This document shows positions 10,901 through 21,730 of a stretch of DNA of 64,000 bases, piece after piece. Position 1 is the first letter of the stretch; each line of letters starts with the position of its first letter. The notes under the pieces are model-generated. The model did no database searches. It had not been told where the DNA came from and worked only from the letters and a program-made list of their open reading frames with translations. The stretch is from Microbacterium sp. HD4P20 (GTDB lineage Bacteria > Actinomycetota > Actinomycetes > Actinomycetales > Microbacteriaceae). The stretch spans positions 1 through 64,000 of the forward strand of contig NZ_JAHZQZ020000006.1 in NCBI RefSeq assembly GCF_019449275.2, in the 5' to 3' direction. The translations under genes were made by a program, and so were the position numbers.

Positions 10901-12223
10901 CTAACCGATCCGCTCGCGTCGTCCGAGGATTCCCTGTGGGCGGAACAACAGGATGACGATGAGGATGAACAGGGCGCTGGCGTACTTGAGGTCGGCCGGG
11001 ATCCACAGGCTCGACACCTCGACCAGCAGCCCCACGATCAGCGCACCCACGAGCGCGCCATATGCCGTCCCGAGGCCACCGAGCACGACCGCGGCGAACA
11101 TGAGCAGCAGGATCTGGGCGCCCATATCCCACTTGATGCCGGGGCGGTAGTACGCGTAGAGGATGCCGGCGAGACCCGCGAGTCCACCCGCGACGATCCA
11201 GACCACCCGCACCACCGTGTCGACGTCGATGCCCGACGCCGCGGCCAGCGACGGGTTGTCGGAGATGGCGCGCGTGGCCTTGCCCAGTCGCGATCGTGTC
11301 AGCCACAGCGCGAACGCGACGATGACCGCGATCGAAATCGCGAGCGAGACCATGTCGATCACGCTCAGCTGCACTGAGCCGAACAGGGGAATCTTCGCCT
11401 GGGATGAGAACGGCAGCTGGAGGGTTCCACCGCCGATGAACAGCTGGAACGTGTAGCGCAGGGCGAGCGAGAGCCCGATGCTGACGATCATCAGCTGGAC
11501 GACGCCGACCCGCCTTCGGCGCAGAGGTCGCCACAGGACCATATCGAGGACGAGGCCGAGCACAGCGCTCAGGATCACCGCCACCGGGTAGCCGAGCCAC
11601 CAGGGGAGGGCGAGGGTCGCGGGTCCCACGAGGAAGACCGCTGCGATCGCGCCGAAGGTGACCATCTCGCCGTGCGCGAAGTTCGAGATGCCGGTCGTTC
11701 CGTAGACCAGCGACAGGCCGATCGCGGCGAGTGCCAGCATCAGGCCGAAGCTCAGGCCCTGGATGATGCGCTGCACGAGCTGGTCGAAGAAGCTGGTGAC
11801 GTTGCGCTCTCCCTCACCGATGAAGAAGTTGACGGTCACGCGGCCGCCCTGCCCCATCTCGACTTCCTTGACGTTGGGGGAGTCGTCCTCGGCTTCGACG
11901 ACGGCGATGCCCTCGGGCAGGGTGTCTTCGTCGAGGGTGACGACGTAGGTCTCGCCACGCTCGGGAACTCCCACGCGCCACTGCCCCGCGGCATCCGTCT
12001 CGACTTCCTGTTCACCCCCCGGCCCGTCGATCGTGAGGGTGACCCCTTCGAGCGGCTCGCCGTCGAGCTGCACGTTGCCGCTGATGCGGTAGGGGTCGTC
12101 TTCGTCTGCCAAAGCGGGTGTCGCGGTGGCGAACAGCCCGAGCAGGATGAGAAACAGCCCGAAGAACGCAGCGGTGGCGCGCCCTCCGGCGATGCGTCTC
12201 GTGGTCACAGTCGTAGGACCCAC
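10901..12223 (-). CDS. livH: LivH permease with an N-terminal secreted Ig-like domain
   Basis: 440 residues, about 150 longer than ordinary LivH. Residues 1-38 are a signal peptide or first helix (FGLFLILLGLFATATPALA). Residues 40-145 form a beta-sandwich resembling carboxypeptidase-regulatory or CnaB folds (ISGNVQLDGEPLEGVTLTID, TDAAGQWRVGVP). LivH then begins at about residue 155: IIQGLSFGLMLALAAIGLSL, GTTGISNFAHGEMVTFGA, and the EAA-like loop RSRLGKATRAISDNPSLAAASG. Start: GTG 12223, four bases after GGAGG; the frame stays open upstream but lacks coding character. It heads livHMGF. The extra domain may sit outside the membrane near the LivK docking face; that placement is inference. Confidence 0.9.
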   Translation of the reverse strand: MGPTTVTTRRIAGGRATAAFFGLFLILLGLFATATPALADEDDPYRISGNVQLDGEPLEGVTLTIDGPGGEQEVETDAAGQWRVGVPERGETYVVTLDEDTLPEGIAVVEAEDDSPNVKEVEMGQGGRVTVNFFIGEGERNVTSFFDQLVQRIIQGLSFGLMLALAAIGLSLVYGTTGISNFAHGEMVTFGAIAAVFLVGPATLALPWWLGYPVAVILSAVLGLVLDMVLWRPLRRRRVGVVQLMIVSIGLSLALRYTFQLFIGGGTLQLPFSSQAKIPLFGSVQLSVIDMVSLAISIAVIVAFALWLTRSRLGKATRAISDNPSLAAASGIDVDTVVRVVWIVAGGLAGLAGILYAYYRPGIKWDMGAQILLLMFAAVVLGGLGTAYGALVGALIVGLLVEVSSLWIPADLKYASALFILIVILLFRPQGILGRRERIG

Positions 12224-14083
<1,860 letters not shown>

Positions 14084-14189
14084 CGCACTCCGGGCGGATG
14101 CCGCTGCCCGGCGCATGCGCACGGAAGCCTGAACGTGGCCCGCGTTGCGGGCGGGCGGCGGCAGGGAGCCCGGGCGGCAGGGGCGACCG

Positions 14190-15296
14190 TCAGGGCACGC
14201 GGAAGGGCGGCGCCGCGCGGGCGGTGTCGTCGAGCGCGAGGTCGGCGAGCACTGCCCCGACCGCGGGCGTGAACTTGAAGCCGTGGCCTGAGAAGCCGGC
14301 GCCCACCACGACCCGGCCGCGCCGGTCGAGCACGAAGTCCTCGGTCTCGGTCGACGTGTAGGTGCAGCTGATCGGGACCGCCGAATCGGCATCGAGTCCC
14401 GGCATCCATTCGCGCACGTAGTCGCGCAGGCGATCCGCGAGCGCCGGCACCGGCCGGAAGGTGCGCGCGTCCGGGTCGACGACCGGGCCCACCAGGTGCA
14501 GCCCCACCTTGATCCCCTCTCCGGGGGTCGGCATGCCGTACACGTTGCCGATGTGGCGATCGGGGTCGACGAAGTGGTTGAACGACGGCCATTCGGCGTC
14601 GGTCGCGACCGGCATGAAGTGCGCCGGACTCTCCTCCGTCACGGTCAGCCGGGGCAGTGGAAGCGACGGGGGCAGGATGCCGGCGGTCCATGCGCCGGCG
14701 GTGACCACCACGACGTCGGCCACGATGTCGGTGCGTGTGCCGTCCGCCTCGACGGTCACGGCCACGCCGTCGGACCGCTCCTCGAGAGCGGTCACCGCGT
14801 GACCGAAGCGGATGTCGGCGCCGTGGTCGCGCGCCGCCCGCTCGAGCGCCTCGAGCGCGGCGGCCGCCCGCACCACTCCCGCATCGGGGGTGAACAGGGC
14901 GTCGCCGTCGAAGCGCATGCCGCTCCAGCGCCGGCCGGCTTCGGCTGCCGTGAGGACCTCGGCGCGCTCGCCGCGCGTGATGAGCGCGGCGTGGACGGTG
15001 GAGATCACGGCGGGATCGCCGTGCGTCACCAGGCCGTGCAGCCGCAGCAGCGGCTCACCGGTGGTGCGCGACAGCTCGTCCCACTCGGAACGCGCGAGGG
15101 CGAGCAGATCGAGGTAGTGGTCGGCGGCGTACGCGTTGTTGAAGTTGCGGGTCGCGCCGTGAGAAGCGCCACACGCGTGACCGCGCTCGAATCGCTCCAG
15201 AGCGATGACCGGGTGTCCGCGTCGCGCCAGCTGCCACGTGGTGGCCAGCCCCATCGCACCGGCGCCGATCACGAGGTACGGGACGCGGGCAGTCAT
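14190..15296 (-). CDS. FAD-dependent oxidase, monomeric sarcosine oxidase / N-methyltryptophan oxidase-like
   Basis: 368 residues. The N-terminus has the Rossmann motif VIGAGAMGLATTWQLARRG, and the C-terminal region has CTYTSTETEDFVLDRRG plus GAGFSGHGFKFTPAVG. In monomeric sarcosine oxidases the cysteine at this point (near residue 310 here) binds FAD covalently, and the SGHGFKF segment contacts the flavin. The reaction would be oxidation of an N-methyl or secondary amino acid with O2 to H2O2. No substrate can be read from context: guaB is upstream on the other strand and the next gene is divergent. ATG 15296 gives the standard family N-terminus. Confidence 0.85.
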   Translation of the reverse strand: MTARVPYLVIGAGAMGLATTWQLARRGHPVIALERFERGHACGASHGATRNFNNAYAADHYLDLLALARSEWDELSRTTGEPLLRLHGLVTHGDPAVISTVHAALITRGERAEVLTAAEAGRRWSGMRFDGDALFTPDAGVVRAAAALEALERAARDHGADIRFGHAVTALEERSDGVAVTVEADGTRTDIVADVVVVTAGAWTAGILPPSLPLPRLTVTEESPAHFMPVATDAEWPSFNHFVDPDRHIGNVYGMPTPGEGIKVGLHLVGPVVDPDARTFRPVPALADRLRDYVREWMPGLDADSAVPISCTYTSTETEDFVLDRRGRVVVGAGFSGHGFKFTPAVGAVLADLALDDTARAAPPFRVP

Positions 15297-15350
15297 GAGC
15301 CCATCCTCCCAGTCCCGGCCAGGGAGACACCGCAGTCCGCTCGCCGCCGC

Positions 15351-15356
15351 TACCCT
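15351..15356 (+). promoter_or_regulatory. -10 element TACCCT, leaderless promoter
   Basis: TACCCT followed by six bases and GTG 15363, with no ribosome site between. Confidence 0.6.
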
Positions 15357-15362
15357 GATCCC

Positions 15363-15986
15363 GTGATCAGGCAGCGGCGGCACCCAGCGGCGACGCAGCG
15401 CACCGTGCGGCTCGAGGCGTTCACCGACGGCGTGTTCGCGATCGCGGCGACGCTGCTGGTGCTCGACCTCACCACCCACTCGATCGGCGCCGTGACCAGC
15501 GACGCCGAAATGTGGGACGCGCTCGGCGGCATGAGCGAGCTGCTCTTCAACTTCGCGCTGAGCTTCGTGCTGCTGTGCCTGCTGTGGATGGTGCACGTCC
15601 AGCAGTTCGAGCACATCGCCCGCGCCGACTCGGTGCTCGTCTGGCTCAACAACGCGCGGCTGCTCTTCGTCGTGCTGGTGCCGTTCGCGACCGGCCTGCT
15701 GACCCAGTACGAGTCCTACTTCGCGGGCCGCATGGCGATGCCGGTCACGTTCTTCTTCGCGATCCTGTTCGGGTGGGTGCAGTGGCAGTGGGCGGTGCGT
15801 CGCCGCGACGTCATGCTCCCTGATCTGTCGCAAGAGGATGCCGTCGCCTACGGCCGCGCCTCGCTCAGCGCGCTCATCATCGGGGCCGCCGTCGTCGTTC
15901 TGGCGCCGTGGATCGGATCATTCGCCTTTCTGCTGTTCCTCCTGGACGGCGTCCTGACCCGGGCCCTCCGCGGCAAGGGCGACTGA
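15363..15986 (+). CDS. TMEM175 / DUF1211-family membrane protein (potassium-channel-like)
   Basis: 207 residues with about six helices. The first helix carries RLEAFTDGVFAIAATLLVLDL, the signature of TMEM175-type channels; the usual FSD is FTD here. Bacterial members conduct K+ and work as tetramers of single-repeat subunits. GTG 15363 is fixed by the leaderless -10 and the family N-terminus; the frame is open further upstream but without coding character. It converges on the MFS gene across a bidirectional terminator. Confidence 0.85.
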   Translation: MIRQRRHPAATQRTVRLEAFTDGVFAIAATLLVLDLTTHSIGAVTSDAEMWDALGGMSELLFNFALSFVLLCLLWMVHVQQFEHIARADSVLVWLNNARLLFVVLVPFATGLLTQYESYFAGRMAMPVTFFFAILFGWVQWQWAVRRRDVMLPDLSQEDAVAYGRASLSALIIGAAVVVLAPWIGSFAFLLFLLDGVLTRALRGKGD

Positions 15987-16011
15987 GCCGCGTCAGCGGC
16001 CCCCAACGCTG

Positions 16012-16054
16012 CCCGTCCCCTTCGCGCCTCGACCGACGGCGCGAAGGGGACGGG
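16012..16054. terminator. Bidirectional terminator between convergent genes
   Basis: A perfect 17-bp stem (CCCGTCCCCTTCGCGCC) with a nine-base loop, between the ends of the TMEM175-like gene and the MFS gene. Confidence 0.88.
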
Positions 16055-16056
16055 GA

Positions 16057-17568
16057 TCAGCCGACCGTGGCGAGATCGGATGCCGCAGCCTGGGCCGCCG
16101 GGGCCTCCGCGTCGACCACGGCCGCGGCATCCGGCGCCGTGGGGTCTGTCGTCGCAGACCGCCCCGCGGGCAGCCATAGCGCGGCGATCGTCGCGGCGAG
16201 GAGCACGGCGGCGCCGGTGAGGACCGCGGGACGCGCAGCGTCGACATAGAGGTCGGGCAGCAGTTCGCCGCCGGCGCTGACGAAGATCGCGGTCATGACC
16301 GCGGTGCCCAGAGCGACGCCGAGCTCTCGGACGGTCGAATTCACGCCCGAGGCCTTGGCGTGGTCGAGCAGGCCGAGTGTGGCAAGCAGCGCCGTCGCCG
16401 ACGGCGCGAAGACGAGGGCCATGCCGACTCCCGCCATGATGAACGGCGCGATCAGGGCCGGGTAGTCGAGGTCGGTCGACAGGATGAGGCCGATCCAGGT
16501 GAGCGCGGCTGCCTGCAACGCGAGGCCGGTCACCATCAGCACGCGCGTCCCGACGCGGGGAGCGAGCATGCCTGCGATCGGGGCGACGACCATCGGCGCG
16601 AGGGTCCACGGCGAGGTCTGCAGTGCGGCCTCGAGGGGCGAAGAGCCCTGGACGACCTGCAGGTACTGGATGAGCAGGAAGACCGCGCCGAACGTACCGA
16701 AGCTGAAGGCGAACCCGATGATGTTCGTCACCGAGAACGAGCGGTCACGGAACAGTCGCAGGGGTACCAGCGGCGCCTTGGCGCGGGTCTGCCAGAAGAA
16801 GAAGAGCGCGAGCAGCACCGCGCCGAGCGCGATCTCGCTGATCACGCCCGGCGAATCCCAGCCGTCGTCGTTGCCGCGCACGATGGCATGCACGAGCGCG
16901 AGGACTCCCGCGGCGGCCAGCACGGCGCCCGGCACGTCGATGCGCGCCCGCGCGCCGAAGTCATTGCGCAGCACGACGAGCGCGAGGGGGATCGCGATGA
17001 GGGCGACGGGCACGTTGATCCAGAAGATCGCCTGCCAGTTCCAGCCCTCCATGATGGCGCCGCCGACGAGCGGTCCGACGGCGACGCCCAGGCCCGAGAC
17101 GCCACCCCAGATGCCGATCGCCAGCGCCCGTCGCGTCGGCGGCACGGCGCCGCTCAGCAGCGCGAGCGACAGTGGCATGACCGCTGCAGCGCCGAGGCCC
17201 TGCAACGCGCGCGCGGCGATCAGTTGACCGGGGTCGGTGCTGAGCGCCGCGAACACCGAGCCGATCCCGAACACCGCGATGCCGATCGCGAACACGGTAC
17301 GTCGACCGAATCGGTCGCCGAGGGCCGATGCGACCAGGATCGCGCCGGCGAACGCAAGCGTGTACGCGTTGACGAACCACTGCAGCTGCTCGACGCTCGC
17401 ACCCATCTCGCGATGCAGCACGGGCAGCGCGTTGGTCATGACGAGGTTGTCGAGGGTGGCCATGAACATCGGAAGGGATGCCGCGGCGATGATGAGCGCG
17501 AACGGGCGAGCGCGGCGCGTCTGAGCCGGATGCTCGGTCGTGGCGGTGGCGAGAGGATCGAGGGCCAT
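16057..17568 (-). CDS. DHA2-family MFS efflux transporter
   Basis: 503 residues with about 14 helices, as in EmrB/QacA exporters. Motifs: helix 1 FMATLDNLVMTNALPVL, motif A region GDRFGRRTVFAIG, and the motif-C type stretch GGVSGLGVAVGPLVGGAIMEGWNWQAIFWINVP. It should export drugs or toxic metabolites using the proton gradient. Its ATG diverges from a TetR gene across 93 bases containing two palindromes, the usual arrangement for ligand-induced efflux. Confidence 0.9.
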   Translation of the reverse strand: MALDPLATATTEHPAQTRRARPFALIIAAASLPMFMATLDNLVMTNALPVLHREMGASVEQLQWFVNAYTLAFAGAILVASALGDRFGRRTVFAIGIAVFGIGSVFAALSTDPGQLIAARALQGLGAAAVMPLSLALLSGAVPPTRRALAIGIWGGVSGLGVAVGPLVGGAIMEGWNWQAIFWINVPVALIAIPLALVVLRNDFGARARIDVPGAVLAAAGVLALVHAIVRGNDDGWDSPGVISEIALGAVLLALFFFWQTRAKAPLVPLRLFRDRSFSVTNIIGFAFSFGTFGAVFLLIQYLQVVQGSSPLEAALQTSPWTLAPMVVAPIAGMLAPRVGTRVLMVTGLALQAAALTWIGLILSTDLDYPALIAPFIMAGVGMALVFAPSATALLATLGLLDHAKASGVNSTVRELGVALGTAVMTAIFVSAGGELLPDLYVDAARPAVLTGAAVLLAATIAALWLPAGRSATTDPTAPDAAAVVDAEAPAAQAAASDLATVG

Positions 17569-17580
17569 GAGGTCTCCGTA

Positions 17581-17596
17581 GTAATTGGATGATTAC
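17581..17596. promoter_or_regulatory. TetR operator 1
   Basis: GTAAT-N6-ATTAC inverted repeat immediately upstream of the MFS start codon. It is closely related to operator 2 and shares the longer context GTAGTAAT. Confidence 0.75.
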
Positions 17597-17613
17597 TTCT
17601 GATGTGCAATGTA

Positions 17614-17629
17614 GTAATCGACTGATTAC
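17614..17629. promoter_or_regulatory. TetR operator 2
   Basis: GTAATC-GACT-GATTAC, a perfect 16-bp palindrome centred 33 bases from operator 1, in the MFS/TetR divergent region. It is the likely site through which the TetR gene at 17662 represses itself and the exporter. Confidence 0.8.
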
Positions 17630-17649
17630 AAAGTCAAGTCATTCGCTGA

Positions 17650-17655
17650 TAACCT
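17650..17655 (+). promoter_or_regulatory. -10 element TAACCT, leaderless promoter of tetR
   Basis: TAACCT, six bases, then ATG 17662. Operator 2 lies directly upstream, in the -35 region. Confidence 0.6.
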
Positions 17656-17661
17656 TCGGGA

Positions 17662-18303
17662 ATGAGTTCCGACAGCATCGTCGCCCCGGAGGAGACGACC
17701 GATCCGGCACGGCGTCTGACATCGGACGAGCGTCGCCGCCAGATCCTCCACGCAGCGCTGATGGTCTTCGGAGCACGCGGTTACGAGGGCGCCACCACGG
17801 ATGAGGTCGCCCGCGCCGCGGGCGTCAGCCAGCCGTACGTGGTGCGGCTCTTCGGCTCGAAGGAGAACCTCTTCCTCGCGACGATCGACGACGCTCTGAT
17901 GCGGCTGTTCGCGGCGTTCCGCGCCGCGCTGGCAGAAGGCGACGACGGCGACAAGCCGGTCGGCAAACGGATCGGCGAGGCATACGTCAGCCTTCTCGAG
18001 GTGCGAGGACTGCACCAGACACTCGCTCATGCCTACCTGCTCGGCAGTCACCCCATGATCGGGCCGGCCGCCCGCAAGGGCTTCGCCGACGTGTGGCGGT
18101 TCTTCCGCGACGAGGTCGGCTTCGACGCGGAAGAAGCCCGCTCCTTCATGGCCGAGGGCATGCTGATCAGCACCATGATCGGCCTGCGCCTCGTCGACGA
18201 CTACGGCTCCGACCCGCAGATCACCGAGCTCTTCCGGTCATGCTTTCCCACCGAGCTCCCCCACGTGCTCGACGTCATTCCGCGCGGCACCGAGCGCTGG
18301 TAG
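17662..18303 (+). CDS. TetR-family repressor of the adjacent MFS exporter
   Basis: 213 residues. The helix-turn-helix is at about residues 23-70 (RRQILHAALMVFGARGYEGATTDEVARAAGVSQPYVVRLFGSKE, shown only in part by its core TTDEVARAAGVSQPYVVRLF), followed by an all-helical ligand domain. The start is set by the leaderless promoter. Palindromes between it and the divergent MFS gene make it the local repressor. The inducer is unknown. Confidence 0.9.
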   Translation: MSSDSIVAPEETTDPARRLTSDERRRQILHAALMVFGARGYEGATTDEVARAAGVSQPYVVRLFGSKENLFLATIDDALMRLFAAFRAALAEGDDGDKPVGKRIGEAYVSLLEVRGLHQTLAHAYLLGSHPMIGPAARKGFADVWRFFRDEVGFDAEEARSFMAEGMLISTMIGLRLVDDYGSDPQITELFRSCFPTELPHVLDVIPRGTERW

Positions 18304-18313
18304 GTCGCGGGGG

Positions 18314-18349
18314 CGCGGCATCCCCGATCCACACCATGAGGATGCCGCG
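18314..18349. terminator. Hairpin between tetR and epoxide hydrolase
   Basis: A 10-bp stem CGCGGCATCC / GGATGCCGCG over a 16-base loop between convergent genes. Likely a bidirectional terminator. Confidence 0.6.
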
Positions 18350-18356
18350 CGCCGGC

Positions 18357-19550
18357 TCAGCGCAGACCTGCGACGAATGCGCGCAGGTCGGCGACCAGGG
18401 TGTCCGGCTCCTCGAGAGCTGCGAAATGGCCGCCCCGGTCGACCTCCGTCCAGCGAACGACGGTGTTCTCCTTCTCGACGTACCGGCGGATGGCGATGTC
18501 GTGTGCGAAGTTGATCACCGCGGTGGGCACGCCGCTCTTCTCCTTGGCTTCGCCCCATCCTCCCGCGTGCCCGTAGACGGTGAGCGCGGCGGAGCCCGCG
18601 GTGGCGGTGAGCCAGTACAGGGACGCGTTGGCAAGCAGCACGTCGCGGTCGAGGATCTCGAAGACAGGCGTTTCGACCGGCCACGTCCATGATTGGAACT
18701 TGTCCATGATCCACGCGAGCTGAGCGACCGGGCTGTCGGCGAGCATCGTGCCGATCAACCCGGGCCGGGTCGCCTGGATGGAGATGTAGCCCATCTGCTG
18801 CCACTGGAACGCCTCGATGTCGGCGATCGCGCGGCGCTCGCCTTCGGTGAGCGTCGCGGATTCTTCTACCGGCAGCGGCAACTCGGGCATCGTTCCCGTG
18901 GTCCCGTTGACGTGCACCCCGATCACTCGCTCGGGGGCGACCCGCCCGATCTCGGGGGCGACTCCGGCGCCGTAGTCGCCGCCCTGCGCGACGAAACGTT
19001 CGTAGCCGAGGCGCGACATCAGCTCGGCGAACGCGCGGGCGACGTGGGTGTCATCCCACGAGGCATCCGCGAGTGGAGCCGAGAAGGCGAAGCCGGGCAC
19101 CGAGGGGATGACGACATGGAACGCATCGGATGCTGCGCCGCCGTGCTGCTGCGGCTCGGTGAGGAGCGGAATAAGGTGCAGGAACTCGACGAACGAGCCC
19201 GGCCAGCCGTGGGTGAGGATCAACGGGGTGGCGTCGGGATGCGAAGAGCGCACGTGCAGGAAGTGGATGCGCTGTCCGTCGACCTCGGTGACGAACTGCG
19301 GGATGCCGTTGACACGCTCTTCGAACGCGCGCCAGTCGAAGCCGTCGCGCCAGTGGTCCACGGTCTCGCGCAGCCACGCGTCCGGTGCGCCGCGCGACCA
19401 GTCCTGGTCGGGGGGCTCAGGGGCCGACCACTCGTTCGATGCCGCGGGGAGCTGCGCGGCGAAGCGCGCGTGGGCGAGTCGCTCGCGCAGATCGTCGAGG
19501 GCGGACTGGGGGATGTCGATACGAAAGGGGACGATCGCGTTCTGTTCCAT
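18357..19550 (-). CDS. Epoxide hydrolase family protein (alpha/beta hydrolase with EHN domain)
   Basis: 397 residues. The N-terminal EHN domain (VPFRIDIPQSALDDLRERLAHARF) is followed by an alpha/beta-hydrolase core with the oxyanion motif HGWPGSFVEF and nucleophile motif AQGGDYGAG, where Asp is the expected nucleophile. A His near the C-terminus (DRGGHFAALEEP) completes the triad. Such enzymes open epoxides to diols in the cytoplasm; the substrate is not evident. ATG 19550 gives the usual family N-terminus; the frame is open to 19592 without support. Confidence 0.88.
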   Translation of the reverse strand: MEQNAIVPFRIDIPQSALDDLRERLAHARFAAQLPAASNEWSAPEPPDQDWSRGAPDAWLRETVDHWRDGFDWRAFEERVNGIPQFVTEVDGQRIHFLHVRSSHPDATPLILTHGWPGSFVEFLHLIPLLTEPQQHGGAASDAFHVVIPSVPGFAFSAPLADASWDDTHVARAFAELMSRLGYERFVAQGGDYGAGVAPEIGRVAPERVIGVHVNGTTGTMPELPLPVEESATLTEGERRAIADIEAFQWQQMGYISIQATRPGLIGTMLADSPVAQLAWIMDKFQSWTWPVETPVFEILDRDVLLANASLYWLTATAGSAALTVYGHAGGWGEAKEKSGVPTAVINFAHDIAIRRYVEKENTVVRWTEVDRGGHFAALEEPDTLVADLRAFVAGLR

Positions 19551-19633
19551 GCACCCATGCTCTCCAGCATCGCGGACAGATTCGGTCCGCAATCAACGAG
19601 AACGGGAATCTTCACCGCGTCGCCGGTGCGGCG

Positions 19634-19639
19634 TATCGT
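19634..19639 (+). promoter_or_regulatory. -10 element TATCGT, leaderless promoter
   Basis: TATCGT, six bases, then ATG 19646 of the DUF2277 gene; no ribosome site. Confidence 0.55.
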
Positions 19640-19645
19640 CGGGGC

Positions 19646-19924
19646 ATGTGCCGGAACATCCACACGCTCCACAACTTCGAGCCCGCGGCATCCTCCGAAG
19701 AGGTCCACGCCGCCGCGCTGCAGTACGTCCGCAAGATCGCGGGCACGACCAAGCCGTCCAAGGCCAACCAGGAGGCCTTCGACCGTGCCGTGCACGACAT
19801 CGCGCACATCACGCAGCACCTGCTGGACGATCTCGTCGCCGTGACGCCCCCCAAGAACCGCGAAGAAGAGGCCGCCAAGGCCCGCGAGCGGGCGATCAAG
19901 TCCGGCCGGTACGCGGCCGCCTGA
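19646..19924 (+). CDS. DUF2277 family protein
   Basis: A 92-residue protein beginning MCRNIHTLHNFEPAA, the hallmark of DUF2277, followed by EEVHAAALQYVRKIAGTTKPSKANQEAF and a basic C-terminus. Small, soluble and mostly helical; function unknown. The start is fixed by the conserved MCRNI N-terminus and the leaderless -10. Confidence 0.9.
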   Translation: MCRNIHTLHNFEPAASSEEVHAAALQYVRKIAGTTKPSKANQEAFDRAVHDIAHITQHLLDDLVAVTPPKNREEEAAKARERAIKSGRYAAA

Positions 19925-19950
19925 GCTTGCGGCATCCGTCCCCCCGCTCA

Positions 19951-19956
19951 TAGGCT
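19951..19956 (+). promoter_or_regulatory. -10 element TAGGCT upstream of ABC-F gene
   Basis: TAGGCT lies 48 bases before GTG 20005. Six bases after it is a CTG in the same frame with no stop between, so a leaderless CTG start adding 14 residues is conceivable, though unlikely. Confidence 0.45.
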
Positions 19957-20004
19957 GGTCGGCTGCCGAGTCGCCGCAAGGGCGGGGCAGCGGACAGGAA
20001 CACC

Positions 20005-21692
20005 GTGGGGTACATCGACATCGCCGCCGTCTCGTATGCGCTGCCGGACGGGCGTCCGTTGCTGGATGAAGTGAGCTTCCGCGTCGGCGAAGGCTCGACG
20101 ACGGCGCTCATCGGTCAGAACGGCGGGGGCAAGACCACCCTGCTGCGCATCGTGCGCGGCGAGATCGCGCCTCATGGCGGGGTCGTCTCGATCGACGGCG
20201 GTCTCGGCGTGATGGACCAGTTCGTCGGACACGGTGCTGCCGGACAGACCGTTCACGACCTGCTGATCTCGGTCGCGCCCGATCGGGTCCGTCGCGCGGC
20301 GCGCGAGCTCGAGGACGCCGAGGCCGCCATCATCGAGCACGACGATCTCGACACCCAGATGCGGTACGCCGGCGCGCTCGCCGACTACGCCGAGGCCGGC
20401 GGCTACGAGTACGAGACCGTCTGGGACACCTGCACGGCCGCGGCCCTCGGCATCCCGTTCTCGCGTGCGCGGTTCCGCGAACTCACGACGCTGTCGGGCG
20501 GCGAGCAGAAGCGGCTCGCACTCGAGGCGCTGCTGCGCGGACCCGACCAGGTGCTGCTGCTGGACGAGCCCGACAACTACCTCGACGTGCCCGGCAAGCG
20601 CTGGCTCGAGGAGCGGCTGCGCGAGACGCCGAAGACCGTGCTGCTCGTGTCGCACGACCGCGAGCTGCTGGCACGCGCCGCCGACCGCATCGCGACGCTC
20701 GAGGTCGGCGGCGCGGGAAGCACGGCGTGGGTGCACGGCGGTGGCTTCGGCACATACCACCGCGCTCGCGACGAGCGCATGGCGCGGCTCGACGAACTGC
20801 GGCGGCGCTGGGACGAGCAGCACGTCAAGCTCAAGGAGCTCGTCGCGACGCTCAAGGTCAAGGCGACCGCGAACGACTCCTTCACCTCTCGGTATCGAGC
20901 GGCCCAGACGCGGCTGCGCAAGTTCGAGGAGGCGGGACCGCCGCAGGAGCGTCCGCCCGAGCAGGACCTCGCGCTCCGGCTGCGCGGTGCCCGCACGGGA
21001 AGCGCGCCGTGGTCGCCGAGCAGCTCGAACTGACCGGACTCATGAAGCCGTTCGACCTCGAGGTGTGGTTCGGCGACCGGGTCGCGGTGCTCGGCTCGAA
21101 TGGGTCGGGCAAGTCGCACTTCCTGCGGCTGCTGGCGCGGGGCGGCACCGACCCCGACGCGCGACTCGGGCACCTCACGACGACGGGTGCCGGCCTCGAG
21201 ACGGTGCCGCACACCGGCCGCGCGGTGCTCGGAGCGCGGGTCGTGCCGGGATGGTTCGCCCAGACCCACACGCACCCCGAGTTCGCCGGACGCACCCTGC
21301 TCGACATCCTGCACCGCGGTGAAGACGCACGAGCAGGACTGCCGAGGGATGCCGCGAGCTCCGCGCTGGACCGCTACGGCCTCGTCGGCCAGGCCGAGCA
21401 GACCTTCGACAGCCTGTCGGGCGGACAGCAGGCGCGGTTCCAGATCCTGCTGCTCGAGCTCTCGGGTGCGACACTGCTACTCCTCGACGAGCCCACCGAC
21501 AACCTCGACCTGGTTTCGGCCGAGGCGCTGCAGGACGCGCTCGGCCGGTTCGAGGGCACCGTCCTGGCGGTCACGCACGACCGCTGGCTCGCGAAGTCTT
21601 TCGACAGGTTCGTGGTGTTCGGCGCCGACGGCCGTGTGTTCGAGTCCGACGCGCCCGTGTGGGACGAAGCGCGGGTGGCTCGCGCCCGCTGA
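20005..21692 (+). pseudogene. ABC-F family ATPase interrupted by a frameshift
   Basis: An intact gene would give a duplicated ABC-F ATPase of about 560 residues, a ribosome-associated class that often protects translation from antibiotics. The first half (from GTG 20005, AGGAAC upstream) has GQNGGGKTT, LSGGEQKR and LLLDEPDNYLDVP, then the linker arm. The second half has GSNGSGKSH, LSGGQQAR and LLLDEPTDNLDL. The frame changes at 20997-21000: ACGGGAAGC should read as if one more G were present (TGKRAVVAEQLEL in the next frame). The first frame stops at 21033. This is either a real one-base deletion or a sequencing error in a G run; no classical slippery heptamer is present. Confidence 0.8.
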
Positions 21693-21730
21693 GCGATCCC
21701 GCATCCCCGCTCTCCCGCATCCCCGGGGTC

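Noticed and set aside
14496..15362. Long N-terminal extension of the TMEM175-like protein
   Set aside because: This part is antisense to the sarcosine-oxidase-like gene; GTG 15363 has a leaderless promoter and starts at the family signature.
20990..21010. Programmed -1 frameshift in the ABC-F gene
   Set aside because: ACGGGAAGC has no X-XXY-YYZ slippery heptamer and ABC-F proteins are not known to need one; deletion or read error is simpler.
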